Assembly (NCBI GenBank): GCA_039934035.1
Contig: JBDTMZ010000008.1
Location: 1 to 64,000, forward strand
DNA length: 64,000 nt
Source: Solibacter sp039934035
GTDB taxonomy: Bacteria; Acidobacteriota; Terriglobia; Bryobacterales; Bryobacteraceae
Direction: 5' to 3'
A program made the position numbers and the translations under genes. Below are positions 26,326-35,824 of the stretch, in pieces. The notes under the pieces are model-generated. The model had not been told where the DNA came from and did not search any database. It saw only the letters and a list, made by a program, of their open reading frames with translations. Numbering within the stretch: position 1 is the stretch's first letter; each line of letters starts with the position of its first letter.

Positions 26326-28011
26326 ATGGAACAGTTCAAAAGAATCCTGGCCAGCCTCTCGGCCGGACAAAAAATCATTACAGTGGCAGTGGCCCTGCTG
26401 GTGTTGGGCGGCATCTATTCTCTCTCGAACTGGCGCAAGGAAGCCGACTTCAAGCCGCTCTATACCGGCCTGGCGGCGGAGGATTCGGCTGCCGTGGTGG
26501 CGAAACTGAAAGAGAGCGGCGCGGACTACCGCCTGTCGGCCTCCGGAGATTCGGTCCTGGTGCCATCCGCCAAGCTTGCGGAGATGCGGCTGGAACTGGC
26601 GGCCGCGGGCCTGCCCAAAACCGGGCGAATCGGTTACGAACTCTTCGACAAAACCAACCTGGGCGCTACGGAATTTGTGGAGCACATCAACTATCGCCGG
26701 GCATTGGAGGGCGAGTTGGAACGAAGCGTGATGGCGCTATCGGAGGTGGAACAGGCCCGTGTGCACGTCACGTTCCCCAAGGACTCGGTGTTTCTGGAAT
26801 CGCGGGAACCGGCCAAGGCGAGCGTGATGGTGAAGATCCGGCCGGGAGCCAGGATATCGCCGCGCAATGTGGTGGCCATCGCCCACCTGGTGGGGAGCGC
26901 AGTGGAAGGACTTACCCCGGACAGCGTTTCCATCCTGGACATGCAGGGGAATCTGTTGAGCCGGCCGGTGGCAGCTTCGCCGGAGGAAGCCGCTTCCGAA
27001 GCGGGGCTGGACCACCGCCAGAAAGTGGAACGCGACATCCTGCAAAAAATCAGCGCCTCGCTCGATCCGCTCCTGGGGCACGAACGCTATCGCGCGGGCG
27101 TTTGGGCGGAGTGCGAGATCAATAGCGGGGAGCAGAGCGAAGAGACGGTCGATCCCGCCCGTTCCGTCATGGTTTCGTCCCAAAAGACGGAGGAATCAAC
27201 GGGGTCGAATGCATCGTCTGGGGTCCCCGGGGTGGCGTCGAACCTGCCGCGCCCTACTTCCAAACCAGGAGGTTCCGGCAACTCCACCACGCGCAGGACA
27301 GAGAACGTGGTCTATCAATCCAGCCGTATCACCCGCAACATGAAACTGCCGCAAGGCGCCATCAAACGTATTTCGGTGTCCCTGCTGCTGGATCAGCATG
27401 CTCGCTGGGAAGGCGCCGGCAAGGCTGCGCGCAAAGTGATCACACCGCTGACCCCCGAAGTGATGAAGACGGTGAAGGACGTGGTTTCCGCCGTGGTGGG
27501 CTTCAACCAGGAGCGTGGCGACCAGATCACAGTGGAGAGCCTACCGTTCGAAGATACCGTCAACCAGCAAGCTCCTGAGGTGCCGGGCACGGCACCGAAG
27601 GGGACGGAGGCACCCGTGAAGTGGAACGATTGGAAGCATCAACCCCTGCTGATCCCGGTCTCCGTTGCTGTGGGACTGATGGTGCTCGGCGGGATCGCAT
27701 TTATGGTAATGCGCAAGAAGAAGGTGCCTGCCGGTGCGGCCCCGGACGTCGAAATGCAGAGGACGTTGCCGGCCAGATCTGCCAACCCGTCTCTCGATGC
27801 GGCGAACATGGCCGAACAGATCGAGACGCAAATGGCGGAGCGCGAGGCGGAGCAGCAGAGATCGGACCTGGCCGCGCTGGCCAGCATCAAAATGCCGCTG
27901 GTGAGAACCAAGAAGACAGAAGTGCTGGCCAAGCAGTTGCGCGAGGGCTCTAAAAAGGACGCGTCGCCGGCCGGGTTGGTCTTGCAGGCATGGATTTCCG
28001 ACAAAGGTTGA
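26326..28011 (+). CDS. fliF: MS-ring protein FliF
   Basis: The 561-residue base of the flagellum in the inner membrane. An N-terminal helix (IITVAVALLVLGGIYSLSNW, about residues 19-37) and a C-terminal one near 438-460 (LLIPVSVAVGLMVLGGIAFM) anchor it. Between them are the ring-building domains with PLYTGLAAEDSAAVVAKLKE, VEHINYRRALEGELERSV, RVHVTFPKDSVF and SRITRNMKLPQGAIKRISVS. The last 80 residues are charged and form the FliG-binding tail. The gene precedes fliG by 9 bases. Confidence 0.97.
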   Translation: MEQFKRILASLSAGQKIITVAVALLVLGGIYSLSNWRKEADFKPLYTGLAAEDSAAVVAKLKESGADYRLSASGDSVLVPSAKLAEMRLELAAAGLPKTGRIGYELFDKTNLGATEFVEHINYRRALEGELERSVMALSEVEQARVHVTFPKDSVFLESREPAKASVMVKIRPGARISPRNVVAIAHLVGSAVEGLTPDSVSILDMQGNLLSRPVAASPEEAASEAGLDHRQKVERDILQKISASLDPLLGHERYRAGVWAECEINSGEQSEETVDPARSVMVSSQKTEESTGSNASSGVPGVASNLPRPTSKPGGSGNSTTRRTENVVYQSSRITRNMKLPQGAIKRISVSLLLDQHARWEGAGKAARKVITPLTPEVMKTVKDVVSAVVGFNQERGDQITVESLPFEDTVNQQAPEVPGTAPKGTEAPVKWNDWKHQPLLIPVSVAVGLMVLGGIAFMVMRKKKVPAGAAPDVEMQRTLPARSANPSLDAANMAEQIETQMAEREAEQQRSDLAALASIKMPLVRTKKTEVLAKQLREGSKKDASPAGLVLQAWISDKG

Positions 28012-28020
28012 TGACAGCGT

Positions 28021-29052
28021 ATGATTGCTAACACTCAGAGCGCGGCCATCGCCCGCAGCGGCATCGAGAAGGCGGCAATCCTCCTGGTGGTACTCGGGGA
28101 CCAGGCCAGCGCCAACATCGTCAAGCAACTTTCCGAGGACGCGGTCGAACTCGTCAGCCGCGAGGTGGCGCGTTTGAAGCGGGTTTCCCCGGAGGATGCC
28201 GAAGCGGTTGTCGAGGAGTTCTACCAGCTCACTTCAGCGCAAGAGTACATTGCCACCGGCGGCGTTGAGTACGCCAAAGGGATGCTGCTCAAAGCCTTCG
28301 GGCCCGAGGTGTCAAAGCGGATGATGGACCGCCTGCTCTCCGCCCTCGAAAACGACATGACCACCTTCGATGCGCTCCAGAAGGCCGATCCTCAACAACT
28401 CGCCAAGTTCCTGCACAGCGAGCACCCGCAGACGATCGCACTTGTCCTGGCGCACCTGAATCCCTCGCAGGCAGCCGCACTGCTGAGTTCCCTGCCGCCG
28501 GAGATGCGCGGCGACGTGGCGCTGCGGGTGGCCAGCCTCGACCAGATCTCGCCGGAAGTAATTGGCAAAATCGCGAGCGTGATCGGGCAGAAGCTGAACG
28601 CCTTAGGCCAGTTCAGCCGCGAGTCTTACGGCGGAGTGCGCACCGTCGCGGAAATGTTCAACCGGCTGGATTCGGCCATCAGCAAGGATATCCTGCAATT
28701 CATGGGCGATCAGGACGCCGCGCTGGTCGAGGCCGTCCAGCATCTGATGTTCGTGTTTGACGATCTCCTGCTACTCGATGAGGCCAGTCTCAAGGAAGTC
28801 CTGGGCAAGGTGGATCGCAAAGTCCTGACGTTGGCCTTGAAAGGTACCGGGGAAGGCCTGAAGAATCACTTTCTGAAAGGCATGTCCTCGCGCGGGGCGG
28901 AGATGTTGCGGGAAGACATGGAAGGGCTCGGCGCGGTGAAGATCAAGGATGTGGAAGCGGCGCAGCAACAAATGATCGCCGTGGTCCGCCAGTTGGAGAA
29001 CGAAGGCGTTCTCAGCGTTCGCGGCACGGTAGGAGAGCAATATGTGGTCTGA
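28021..29052 (+). CDS. fliG: Motor switch protein FliG
   Basis: FliG (343 residues) sits on the MS ring and transmits torque from the stators. The sequence has SGIEKAAILLVVLGDQASAN (N-terminal domain), the EHPQTIALVLAHL motif of the middle domain at about residues 134-146, LSSLPPEMRGDVALRVASLD, and the C-terminal charged torque helix region with LDEASLKEVLGKVDRK. Start ATG with short spacing after fliF. It ends 8 bases before fliH. Typical in length and domain order. Confidence 0.97.
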   Translation: MIANTQSAAIARSGIEKAAILLVVLGDQASANIVKQLSEDAVELVSREVARLKRVSPEDAEAVVEEFYQLTSAQEYIATGGVEYAKGMLLKAFGPEVSKRMMDRLLSALENDMTTFDALQKADPQQLAKFLHSEHPQTIALVLAHLNPSQAAALLSSLPPEMRGDVALRVASLDQISPEVIGKIASVIGQKLNALGQFSRESYGGVRTVAEMFNRLDSAISKDILQFMGDQDAALVEAVQHLMFVFDDLLLLDEASLKEVLGKVDRKVLTLALKGTGEGLKNHFLKGMSSRGAEMLREDMEGLGAVKIKDVEAAQQQMIAVVRQLENEGVLSVRGTVGEQYVV

Positions 29053-29060
29053 GGGGACGA

Positions 29061-29744
29061 ATGGCCTCTAGGGTGATCTCGGGCGAAGCCGCGGCAACTG
29101 CGGGGCCGATGCCGTGGCGCACGATTGGCGGCACGGTCGGGCCCTCGCGTCATGCGCTGCAGTACAGCACTCCAGACAGCGGCAGTCAGCCGGAGTCGGA
29201 GATGGACCAGCGCCGGGCGAAAATGGCGATTGCGGAAGCAGCGAAGGACCGCCTGGTAATCGAAGCCAGGGGAGCTTCCCGCCGGGAAGGCGAAGCCGCG
29301 GGACGCTTGGCAGCCGAGGCCGAAGTCCGGCCGGTACTGCAAAGGCTCGCCGCGTCCCTTCAGCAGGTATCGGAGCTGCCGGCGCGGCTGCGAGCGCAGT
29401 CCGAGGCAGACTTGGTGCAACTCGCCGTGGCGATTGCCCAGCGAATTCTCCACCGCGAGCTCAACATCGATCCGGCCGTGATCGGCGGACTGGTAAGGGT
29501 GGGTCTGGAGAAGATCCGGATGCAGGACATGATGCGCGTGCGCGTATGCCCGGACCATTTGGCTGCCATCCGGGAGTGCCTCGTGAGCGCGGGCGCGGCG
29601 CATGTGGAAGTAGCAGCCGACCCGGCCCTGGAGCGAGGCGGCGTACTTTTTGAAACCAGCCGCGGCAAGCTGGATGTGTCGATCGGCACACAGCTTCAAG
29701 AAATCGAGCGAGGGCTCACTGACCGTTTGCGGGGACCGCGTTGA
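29061..29744 (+). CDS. fliH: Flagellar export regulator FliH
   Basis: The FliH/SctL-type stator of the export ATPase, 227 residues. A variable Ala/Gly/Pro-rich N-terminus (residues 1-50) precedes a long Ala/Glu/Arg-rich helical stalk (EAAKDRLVIEARGASRREGE, with AAGRLAAEA). The C-terminal globular domain has LVQLAVAIAQRILHRELNID and the GGVLFETSRGKLDVSIGTQL box that is usual in this family. The tga stop is shared with the fliI ATG (TGATG), so coupled translation is likely. Confidence 0.93.
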   Translation: MASRVISGEAAATAGPMPWRTIGGTVGPSRHALQYSTPDSGSQPESEMDQRRAKMAIAEAAKDRLVIEARGASRREGEAAGRLAAEAEVRPVLQRLAASLQQVSELPARLRAQSEADLVQLAVAIAQRILHRELNIDPAVIGGLVRVGLEKIRMQDMMRVRVCPDHLAAIRECLVSAGAAHVEVAADPALERGGVLFETSRGKLDVSIGTQLQEIERGLTDRLRGPR

Positions 29745-31102
29745 TGCTCGATTCCATCGATTTGGCTCCCTATTTCGAGAAGCTCGGCCGCATCAACCCC
29801 GCCCTGTGGACCGGCGAGGTCACCGAATTGATCGGGCTGCTGGTGGAATCACGTGGTCCAGCCGCGGCTATCGGCGACTTCTGCGAAGTTCAGACGCAGT
29901 CTGGCCGTGGAATACGGACTCAGGTGATCGGCTTCCGCAGCGGCCACGTGCTGTCCATGCCGCTGGAGGAGACTGACGGCCTACAGCTGGGCGACTTGAT
30001 TGTGGCACGCAGCGACGAGGCGCGGGTTGCGGTGGGACCCGAGTTGTTGGGCCGCGTGCTGGATGGTTTCGGCCTTCCCATGGATGGAAAGCCCGCTATC
30101 GATCCGGTAACTTTTTACGATCTGTATTCTGCGCCACCCAGCCCGATGCAGCGGGAGCATATCGTAGAGCAACTGGTAACGGGAGTGCGTGTGATCGACA
30201 GCCTGCTGCCCTGCGGCAAGGGGCAGCGCATGGGGATCTTCGGCGGTAGCGGTGTCGGGAAGAGCACCCTATTGGGAGCCATGTCGCGGCAGAGTTCGGC
30301 CGACGTCACGGTGATCGCGCTCATCGGCGAGCGCAATCGCGAGGTCCGCGCATTCCTGGAACACGACCTCGGGCCGGAGGGCATGAAGCGTTCTGTGGTG
30401 GTATGCGCGACATCCGACCGCCCTGCGCCAGTGCGTGTGCGAGCCTGCTTCGTGGCACTGGCGATTGCGGAATACTTCCGCGATCAGGGTAAGAGCGTGC
30501 TCATGGTGATGGATTCAGTGACGCGCCTGGCAATGGCCCAGCGGGAAATCGGCCTCGCGGCCGGCGAGCCGCCCAGCCAGAAAGGCTACACGCCGTCGGT
30601 TTTCAATCTGCTGCCCCGCATCTTCGAACGCGCCGGGAATTTCCCTAAGGGCTCGATCACCGGCTTTTTCACCGTGCTGGTGGAAGGCGACGATTTCAAT
30701 GAGCCCATCTGCGACGCCGTGCGCGGCATTCTCGACGGGCATATTATTCTCTCGCGGCAACTCGGCGCTGCCGGGCACTACCCGGCCATTGATGTGCTCA
30801 ATTCCGTCAGCCGGCTGCAATCGCAACTTTCCACACCTGACCAGAAGAAAGCTGCCCGCACTCTGCGCGAGGCGATGTCGGCCTATCAGCAGGCTGAAGA
30901 CCTGGTGCAACTGGGGGCCTACGTGTCCGGTTCCAACCCACGGCTGGATCGCACCATCCAACTACAGCCCGAGATTCTCAGGTTTCTGTGCCAGGAGGCC
31001 GAGACCAATGTCCCGCTGGACGAAACGCTGGGAGGGATCTGCCACCTCGCGGGGAAGCTCATGGATAGTGATCGGTCACGCGACGTGAGGCTGCTCGAAT
31101 GA
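29744..31102 (+). CDS. fliI: Flagellar export ATPase FliI
   Basis: A 452-residue F1-like ATPase that unfolds export substrates. Walker A is GGSGVGKST at residues 167-175 (Lys173); the Walker B-type LMVMDSVTRLAMAQRE, and the GYTPSVFNLLPRIFERAG and TGFFTVLVEGDDFNEPI boxes, follow the FliI pattern. The ATG at 29744 overlaps the fliH stop; a TTG three bases upstream is in frame but less likely. It is followed by fliJ with a 4-base overlap. Confidence 0.98.
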   Translation: MLDSIDLAPYFEKLGRINPALWTGEVTELIGLLVESRGPAAAIGDFCEVQTQSGRGIRTQVIGFRSGHVLSMPLEETDGLQLGDLIVARSDEARVAVGPELLGRVLDGFGLPMDGKPAIDPVTFYDLYSAPPSPMQREHIVEQLVTGVRVIDSLLPCGKGQRMGIFGGSGVGKSTLLGAMSRQSSADVTVIALIGERNREVRAFLEHDLGPEGMKRSVVVCATSDRPAPVRVRACFVALAIAEYFRDQGKSVLMVMDSVTRLAMAQREIGLAAGEPPSQKGYTPSVFNLLPRIFERAGNFPKGSITGFFTVLVEGDDFNEPICDAVRGILDGHIILSRQLGAAGHYPAIDVLNSVSRLQSQLSTPDQKKAARTLREAMSAYQQAEDLVQLGAYVSGSNPRLDRTIQLQPEILRFLCQEAETNVPLDETLGGICHLAGKLMDSDRSRDVRLLE

Positions 31103-31539
31103 AGTCCTTTCAGTTCCGTCTGGAGCGGGTACTCTCCTGGCGTGGAACGCAGCTTTCGGTTGAGGAGGCGAAAGTGGAGCAACTCGCAGGCGGTCTGCGC
31201 ACCACAGACCACGCAATGGCATGTGTTGTCGAAGGCCGGGCGGCCGCGCAGGCAAGCGTTGAGCGGGCTGCAACCGTAAGTGGTGCAGACCTGCGAGTGC
31301 TGGAGGCCTCCCGCCTGTGGGCCGTTCGCGAGGAGAAGAGACTAGCCGCCCGCAAGGTGACACTGAAGCTGGCCATCGAGACCCAAAACCGTCGGGTCGC
31401 AGAAGCGCGGCTCGGGGTAAAGCTAGTGGAGCGGCTGAAAGAACGGAAATATGATGTCTGGAAAGCAGATGCAAGCCGGGAGAGCGACGAGTTGGCGGCG
31501 GAATCCGCAATTGCCCAATGGCGCCGCTTGAACCATTGA
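31099..31539 (+). CDS. fliJ: Flagellar export chaperone FliJ
   Basis: A 146-residue protein, almost entirely a long coiled coil: FQFRLERVLSWRGTQLSVEE at the start, repeated Ala/Arg/Glu heptads and MxDxxxER-like C-terminus. FliJ forms the central stalk of the export ATPase and escorts empty chaperones. It overlaps fliI by 4 bases and ends the flgB-fliJ operon. Sequence similarity among FliJ proteins is low, so the call rests on shape and place. Confidence 0.85.
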   Translation: MKSFQFRLERVLSWRGTQLSVEEAKVEQLAGGLRTTDHAMACVVEGRAAAQASVERAATVSGADLRVLEASRLWAVREEKRLAARKVTLKLAIETQNRRVAEARLGVKLVERLKERKYDVWKADASRESDELAAESAIAQWRRLNH

Positions 31540-31633
31540 GTGAGAAACGCTTGCAGTTGGGGAGCGCCCCTCCCCGGCCACTGACACCACTGCGTAGCTA
31601 ACGAAAAGCAGCGCTTCCGGTTGCTCGCGCCGG

Positions 31634-32515
31634 GTGTCTAATGACATCACGTATACGCAGATGCAAATCCTCTCGACCCCGATCGCCCCGGAAACGCACA
31701 GTAAGTCCGAAACAATGACCCGGCTGTGCAACCTGCCACGTTTGAACCCCAGCGCGAGCCGGTTGCTCGAAGTGTCCAGCGACGTCGACTCGGCACAAGA
31801 CGAGTTCGAGGCGATTTTCCGCAGCGACCCGTCGCTGGCTGTGGAACTCCTGCGTGTGGCGAATTCGGCGAGGTTCGAACTCCGGGCCGCCGTACCGAGT
31901 ATCCACATGGCACTGATGCTGCTGGGCACTGACGGGACGCGGAATCTGGCCTTCACCATTGCGATGGGCAGTTACTTGCGCGGAGGATTGTCCGAATCCC
32001 AGGTTCGGCCCCTTTGGCTTCACAGCGTGGCCACGGCCGTGATTGCCGAGCAGATCGGCCATTGCATCGCGCCGGAACTGACGGACCTGTACACCGCGGG
32101 GTTAACGCACGATTTGGGCCGGCTCGGACTCTTGCATGCAGATGAGCGCCGTTACGAGGAGATCCTCGGTAAAGTCTTTTCCAGCATGGACGAGGCAAAC
32201 GCGCTCGAGAAAGTGCTCTTTGGACTGACCCATGCCGAAGCAGGCGGACATCTCGCACAGACGTGGAGCTTTCCGCCTGCACTTTGCCGTTCGATTCGCG
32301 CGCACCACGATCCGCTGACCGAAGATGACGGCAGGCTGCTGCGCATCAACCAGCAGGCGTGCATTCTGGCGGGCGAACTCGGCTACCAGGAATTGCCGAA
32401 TTGCCCAATCCCGGAGGCGGACCACAGTCTCTTCGAAGGGTTTCGGAATCGTCCGGAATTAGCCCATGAACGGTTGAAAGCGCAGATCCTGTCGCACATT
32501 CAGTCCACGGCGTGA
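31634..32515 (+). CDS. HDOD domain protein
   Basis: A 293-residue protein with one HDOD domain, a degenerate relative of HD hydrolases, found in signalling proteins. The family pattern is visible: NLPRLNPSASRLLEVSSDVD, DPSLAVELLRVANSARFELR, SIHMALMLLGTDGTRNLAF and THDLGRLGLLHADERRY. His-Asp of the HD box is present, so catalytic activity cannot be ruled out. The GTG start is uncertain and an ATG at 31661 is possible. It lies convergent to flgL and may respond to cyclic nucleotides, but that is not shown. Confidence 0.85.
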   Translation: MSNDITYTQMQILSTPIAPETHSKSETMTRLCNLPRLNPSASRLLEVSSDVDSAQDEFEAIFRSDPSLAVELLRVANSARFELRAAVPSIHMALMLLGTDGTRNLAFTIAMGSYLRGGLSESQVRPLWLHSVATAVIAEQIGHCIAPELTDLYTAGLTHDLGRLGLLHADERRYEEILGKVFSSMDEANALEKVLFGLTHAEAGGHLAQTWSFPPALCRSIRAHHDPLTEDDGRLLRINQQACILAGELGYQELPNCPIPEADHSLFEGFRNRPELAHERLKAQILSHIQSTA

Positions 32516-32522
32516 AGTTGGC

Positions 32523-33446
32523 CTACAGGGGTAACACGTCGAAGAGAGAAGTGTGCGGCATTCTGGCTCGCGCGGAGAGTGCTGCTTGCAACTGCGTTGT
32601 GCCCTCGGTGAGTGCTGTAATCGCCTGGGTCATATCGGCGTCCGTTTTGCCGCTCAGTTCCGTTTGCAGCTGCAACTTGTCGGTTTGCGCCTGGCTCAGA
32701 TCGGCCGTCACACGGTTTTCGGCCTGGCCGTAGAATGAGAGGCGATCGTTCATATAGGTAGACGCGGCGCCGATCGCCCCAATGGAGCTGGCGATACCGG
32801 CTAAATCATTGGCGAGAAGCGCGACGCGCAATCCGTTGAGGGCGGCGAAGGCGTTGCCGGTTGCCGGCGTAAGGTCCGCGTTGCGTGGGTCAAAAATTGT
32901 GTTGCCGCTCAGAGAAACGGCGTACTGCGAGCCGCCTGTGCCCTGTACGAGACTGGTGGCCGACGCCACCTGCAGGCGGTCCACTCCCGTGGGGTCGGCG
33001 AGATTCAGTTGGTAGAGTGGCGCTCCATCCAGATCGCCGCTGAAAACATAACGTCCTCCAGCCGTGGTGCGGCTATTGGAGACCATTTGTTCCATCAGCG
33101 CCTGAACGCTTTGCGCCAGCGTCGCCCGTGTGGCGGCGGTTTGATTGGTGCTGGTTGCCTGGGTGGCCGTGACCGAGGCGCTTTGCAGCATGTCGATTGC
33201 GCTGGATAGGGAGCTTTCGCCCGTCTTCAATGTGGTGAGCGCGGTGTTGAGACCGTTTTGGATGTCGGCGTTCTGATGAATTGCGGAATGCAACTGCAGA
33301 ATGGGGCTGATCTGATCCGGCGCATCGGAGGGCTGGCTGACTCTCATGCTGCTGGAGATCTGCTGCTGCGCGACGGCCAGCCGCGCCTGAATATCGTTGA
33401 TCGAATTAACGAACTGCTGGCCCGCCGGTGAGATAGTGGATAGCAT
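32523..33446 (-). CDS. flgL: Hook-filament junction protein FlgL (HAP3)
   Basis: A 307-residue junction protein between hook cap and filament. The N-terminus (MLSTISPAGQQFVNSINDIQ) and the SQPSDAPDQISPILQLHSAI box are like those of flagellin-related FlgL, and TAGGRYVFSGDLDGAPLY matches the family. The C-terminal helical segment (MTQAITALTEGTTQLQAALS) is flagellin-like. It is the last gene of the flgM-flgN-flgK-flgL unit and starts 19 bases after the flgK stop. Confidence 0.93.
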   Translation of the reverse strand: MLSTISPAGQQFVNSINDIQARLAVAQQQISSSMRVSQPSDAPDQISPILQLHSAIHQNADIQNGLNTALTTLKTGESSLSSAIDMLQSASVTATQATSTNQTAATRATLAQSVQALMEQMVSNSRTTAGGRYVFSGDLDGAPLYQLNLADPTGVDRLQVASATSLVQGTGGSQYAVSLSGNTIFDPRNADLTPATGNAFAALNGLRVALLANDLAGIASSIGAIGAASTYMNDRLSFYGQAENRVTADLSQAQTDKLQLQTELSGKTDADMTQAITALTEGTTQLQAALSARARMPHTSLFDVLPL

Positions 33447-33465
33447 ATAAGCCTCTTTTAGGTAC

Positions 33466-34914
33466 TTACTGAATCATGTTGATCACGGTCTGGGTAAGTT
33501 GGTCCAGCATCGTGACCATCTTGGAGACGGCTTGATACGACCGTTGAAATTCGAGTATTTTGATGGCTTCTGAATCCAATGACACGCCCGATGTCTGTTG
33601 GCGCAAGTCTTGAGCCTGCGTGACAAGTCCCTGCTGTGTGGCCTGGTCGGCCCGGGCGGTTGAAATTGCCGAGCCCAAAGAGGCCGCCATGTTGCCGAAA
33701 AACTGGGTATAGCTGACGTTCGCAATCTCATCGGCGGCGGTTTGCGGGGTGGCGAGACCGGCGAGCTTCAACGCTATGCCGTTGCTCACCGCCGGCGGGC
33801 CGGGGTCGATTGCCGCCAGTTGGCCGGCCGTCATTGCCGGATCCACCGATAGTGTCTGGGCCATGCTGCTCGGCTTGGTCGGGTCGTACGTGAACAATGG
33901 CACGCCCGGTAAAGCCGGAGTGCCCGCGACGGCTGCGCTGATATTGCCCGACACAAACAGTGCATTGACCCGGTCGGCCACGGATTGCGCAAGCAGATTC
34001 AACTGGCCCTGCTGCTGCGAATCGCCGCGCAATTGGGCCAGGACGCCGTTGCGGGCTTGCAGCAGGCCGCCAATCTGGCCCCCACGAATTGACGCCGTCA
34101 CGTCCCGGCCGTTTGAATCGAGGATCTGGGCGCTTGGCGGTCCCGACGGATTGGTGGCGGGCGGAATGGCGGGAACGCCGACGTTGGAACTGATTTGGTA
34201 TTGGAATTGGCCCACAACCAGCGGGATTTGCCCGGCCAGCAGTACGGTTGTCGAGCCATCGGCCTGTTGAAGCGTCTGCACCGGTACGAGTTGCGAAAGC
34301 TGTTCGACAGCGTTATAGAGGTCGGCGTCGAGGGACGGATCCTTGCCGTTTCCCCGCGCGCGCTGCCCGTTAATCTGCTGGATAGTGGCGGCGAGCTTGT
34401 TCACCTGATCCACGAGGCCCGTCAGTTGACTGTCCGCGCCGGAAGCAGCGCGGTCCAGTACATCGCTCTGCTGCAGAAACGCCTGGGAGACAGCTCCTGC
34501 CGCGGCCATGACGCCCTGCCGCGCAGATCCGTCGTTCGGCATTGTGCTCCACGCCGAGAAGGCGGAATAGAGCTGATTCAGGGAGCCCGGGATCCCCGCG
34601 GTGCCGGTGATATCGAAGCTGTTCTGGATTGGCGACAGGGTCGCGACCTGCTGTTCCGCCGTACCGAGCGAAGTCACCTGGAGTTGGACGGCGTGTTCCG
34701 CGTAGACATCGCGGGCAGTCTCTACCTGTGTGGCGGCAACCCCTCCCGAAAGACCCAAGCTGGGACTGAACGGCAAGGCCTTCAGTCCTTGGGTTTGCCT
34801 CACATAGCCTGGAGTTGATGCGTTCGCGACGTTGTTCGCGGTCACACTGAGGGCGCTCTGGAAAACGTCAAGGGCGTTCGCGGAAGTTCGGAGGACGGCA
34901 AATAGATTGGACAT
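33466..34914 (-). CDS. flgK: Hook-associated protein FlgK (HAP1)
   Basis: The 482-residue first hook-filament adaptor. The start at ATG 34914 leaves MSNLFAVLRTSANALDVFQS with the NNVANASTPGYVRQTQGL box; the longer frame upstream only adds non-homologous residues. The C-terminus (LDSEAIKILEFQRSYQAVS, then MVTMLDQLTQTVINMI) forms the D0 helix. Middle domains are Ala/Gly/Pro-rich. The flgN-like gene ends two bases upstream, so the genes are co-transcribed. Confidence 0.96.
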   Translation of the reverse strand: MSNLFAVLRTSANALDVFQSALSVTANNVANASTPGYVRQTQGLKALPFSPSLGLSGGVAATQVETARDVYAEHAVQLQVTSLGTAEQQVATLSPIQNSFDITGTAGIPGSLNQLYSAFSAWSTMPNDGSARQGVMAAAGAVSQAFLQQSDVLDRAASGADSQLTGLVDQVNKLAATIQQINGQRARGNGKDPSLDADLYNAVEQLSQLVPVQTLQQADGSTTVLLAGQIPLVVGQFQYQISSNVGVPAIPPATNPSGPPSAQILDSNGRDVTASIRGGQIGGLLQARNGVLAQLRGDSQQQGQLNLLAQSVADRVNALFVSGNISAAVAGTPALPGVPLFTYDPTKPSSMAQTLSVDPAMTAGQLAAIDPGPPAVSNGIALKLAGLATPQTAADEIANVSYTQFFGNMAASLGSAISTARADQATQQGLVTQAQDLRQQTSGVSLDSEAIKILEFQRSYQAVSKMVTMLDQLTQTVINMIQ

Positions 34915-34916
34915 GG

Positions 34917-35276
34917 TCAGGCATCCTGGTACTGCTGTTGCGCGGGGCGCGGATCCGGCAGAACATCGGCGCCGGAGGCCTCGATCATGCATTGCATCAG
35001 GTTCACGTGATATGATGCCGCGTGCTCGAGTAGCCCTGCGATGAGATCAAGCTCCCGACGAAGACCGGCAATCCCGGCAGCCATTTCTATACCCGGCGAC
35101 TCAATCCAGGCCGTCCGTAAGTCGTTAATCTGTGAGATCGCCGAGGCAAGGGCGCACGCCGCGATGTCAAGGTTTTGCGGGGCGGGTTTGAGCAGCAGGA
35201 CGCGTGCACGGCTTAACGCTTCACCGGCACTCGCAAAGTGTTGGCTTATGCGTTCGTCCCGCAGATCGCCGCTCAC
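34917..35276 (-). CDS. FlgN-like chaperone candidate
   Basis: A 119-residue helical protein (EALSRARVLLLKPAPQNLD, ACALASAISQINDLRTAWIE, LRRELDLIAGLLEHAASYHV) between flgM and flgK, exactly where flgN usually lies. FlgN is the chaperone of FlgK and FlgL. Sequence is too diverged to prove the family, so the name comes from position and helical shape. The GTG start overlaps the flgM stop by 4 bases. The C-terminus (DPRPAQQQYQDA) is disordered. Confidence 0.6.
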   Translation of the reverse strand: MSGDLRDERISQHFASAGEALSRARVLLLKPAPQNLDIAACALASAISQINDLRTAWIESPGIEMAAGIAGLRRELDLIAGLLEHAASYHVNLMQCMIEASGADVLPDPRPAQQQYQDA

Positions 35277-35593
35277 GCCTTCCCACTGCTTCCCGACGAT
35301 ATTGCCTGGCTCACCATGGCGTGGCTGACCGCTTTCGCATCCACCTGATAAGAGCCTGAACGTACGGCCGCGGAAAGCTCGTTCAGCCGTTGCACGCGGC
35401 TGGCCGAGACGTCCTGCATGGCCCGCGAGAGACGGTCGGTGAAGCCAGAGAGTTCCACCGAATCGTTTCCCGTCGAGCCGGTTCGCGGCACTGAACCGTT
35501 CTGGCCTTTCGAATCGATGGAATGAACTTCCGCCGTACGTCCCCTCTGAGTAGCAGCGCTATTTCCGAGGTTAGTAGAATCGATAATCCGCAT
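35273..35593 (-). CDS. flgM: Anti-sigma-28 factor FlgM
   Basis: FlgM holds FliA inactive until the hook is finished and FlgM is exported. The 106-residue frame starting at ATG 35593 has a disordered N-terminus and a C-terminal helical part: RLSRAMQDVSASRVQRLNEL and AAVRSGSYQVDAKAVSHAMV. The RVxxLxxAVxSGxYxVDxxxVA pattern is the FlgM signature. The longer frame upstream adds only unrelated residues. It heads flgM-flgN-flgK-flgL with a sigma-54 promoter in front. Confidence 0.9.
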   Translation of the reverse strand: MRIIDSTNLGNSAATQRGRTAEVHSIDSKGQNGSVPRTGSTGNDSVELSGFTDRLSRAMQDVSASRVQRLNELSAAVRSGSYQVDAKAVSHAMVSQAISSGSSGKA

Positions 35594-35637
35594 ATTGTAC
35601 GCTCTGGCGTGCCCGAGCCGCCAGTTCTCCTTTTCAG

Positions 35638-35653
35638 AGCATCTTACGGGCCA
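35638..35653 (-). promoter_or_regulatory. Sigma-54 promoter of flgM-flgN-flgK-flgL
   Basis: On the minus strand TGGCCC-GTAAG-ATGCT fits TGGCAC-N5-TTGCW with strict GG-N10-GC spacing and two mismatches. The predicted start is near 35627, about 33 bases before the flgM ATG. Confidence 0.6.
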
Positions 35654-35824
35654 TCTTACATGCCTGAGCATACCAGTCGGACGCGCTTTGGAATAGATCA
35701 ATATAGTTCATATTAAACCGTGTCACTAAGTGACGGCGAGACTTCGTCAGTGCGCCGGAAAACATGCCCTTAAAATTATCGCTGCGGCCGGCTTGGAACG
35801 CCGACCTTCGTCCGATAAGAGAGT

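Noticed and set aside
35811..35818. TCCGATAA box before motB as sigma-28 -10
   Set aside because: No -35 TAAA at the right distance, and the start codon is only 6 bases downstream.
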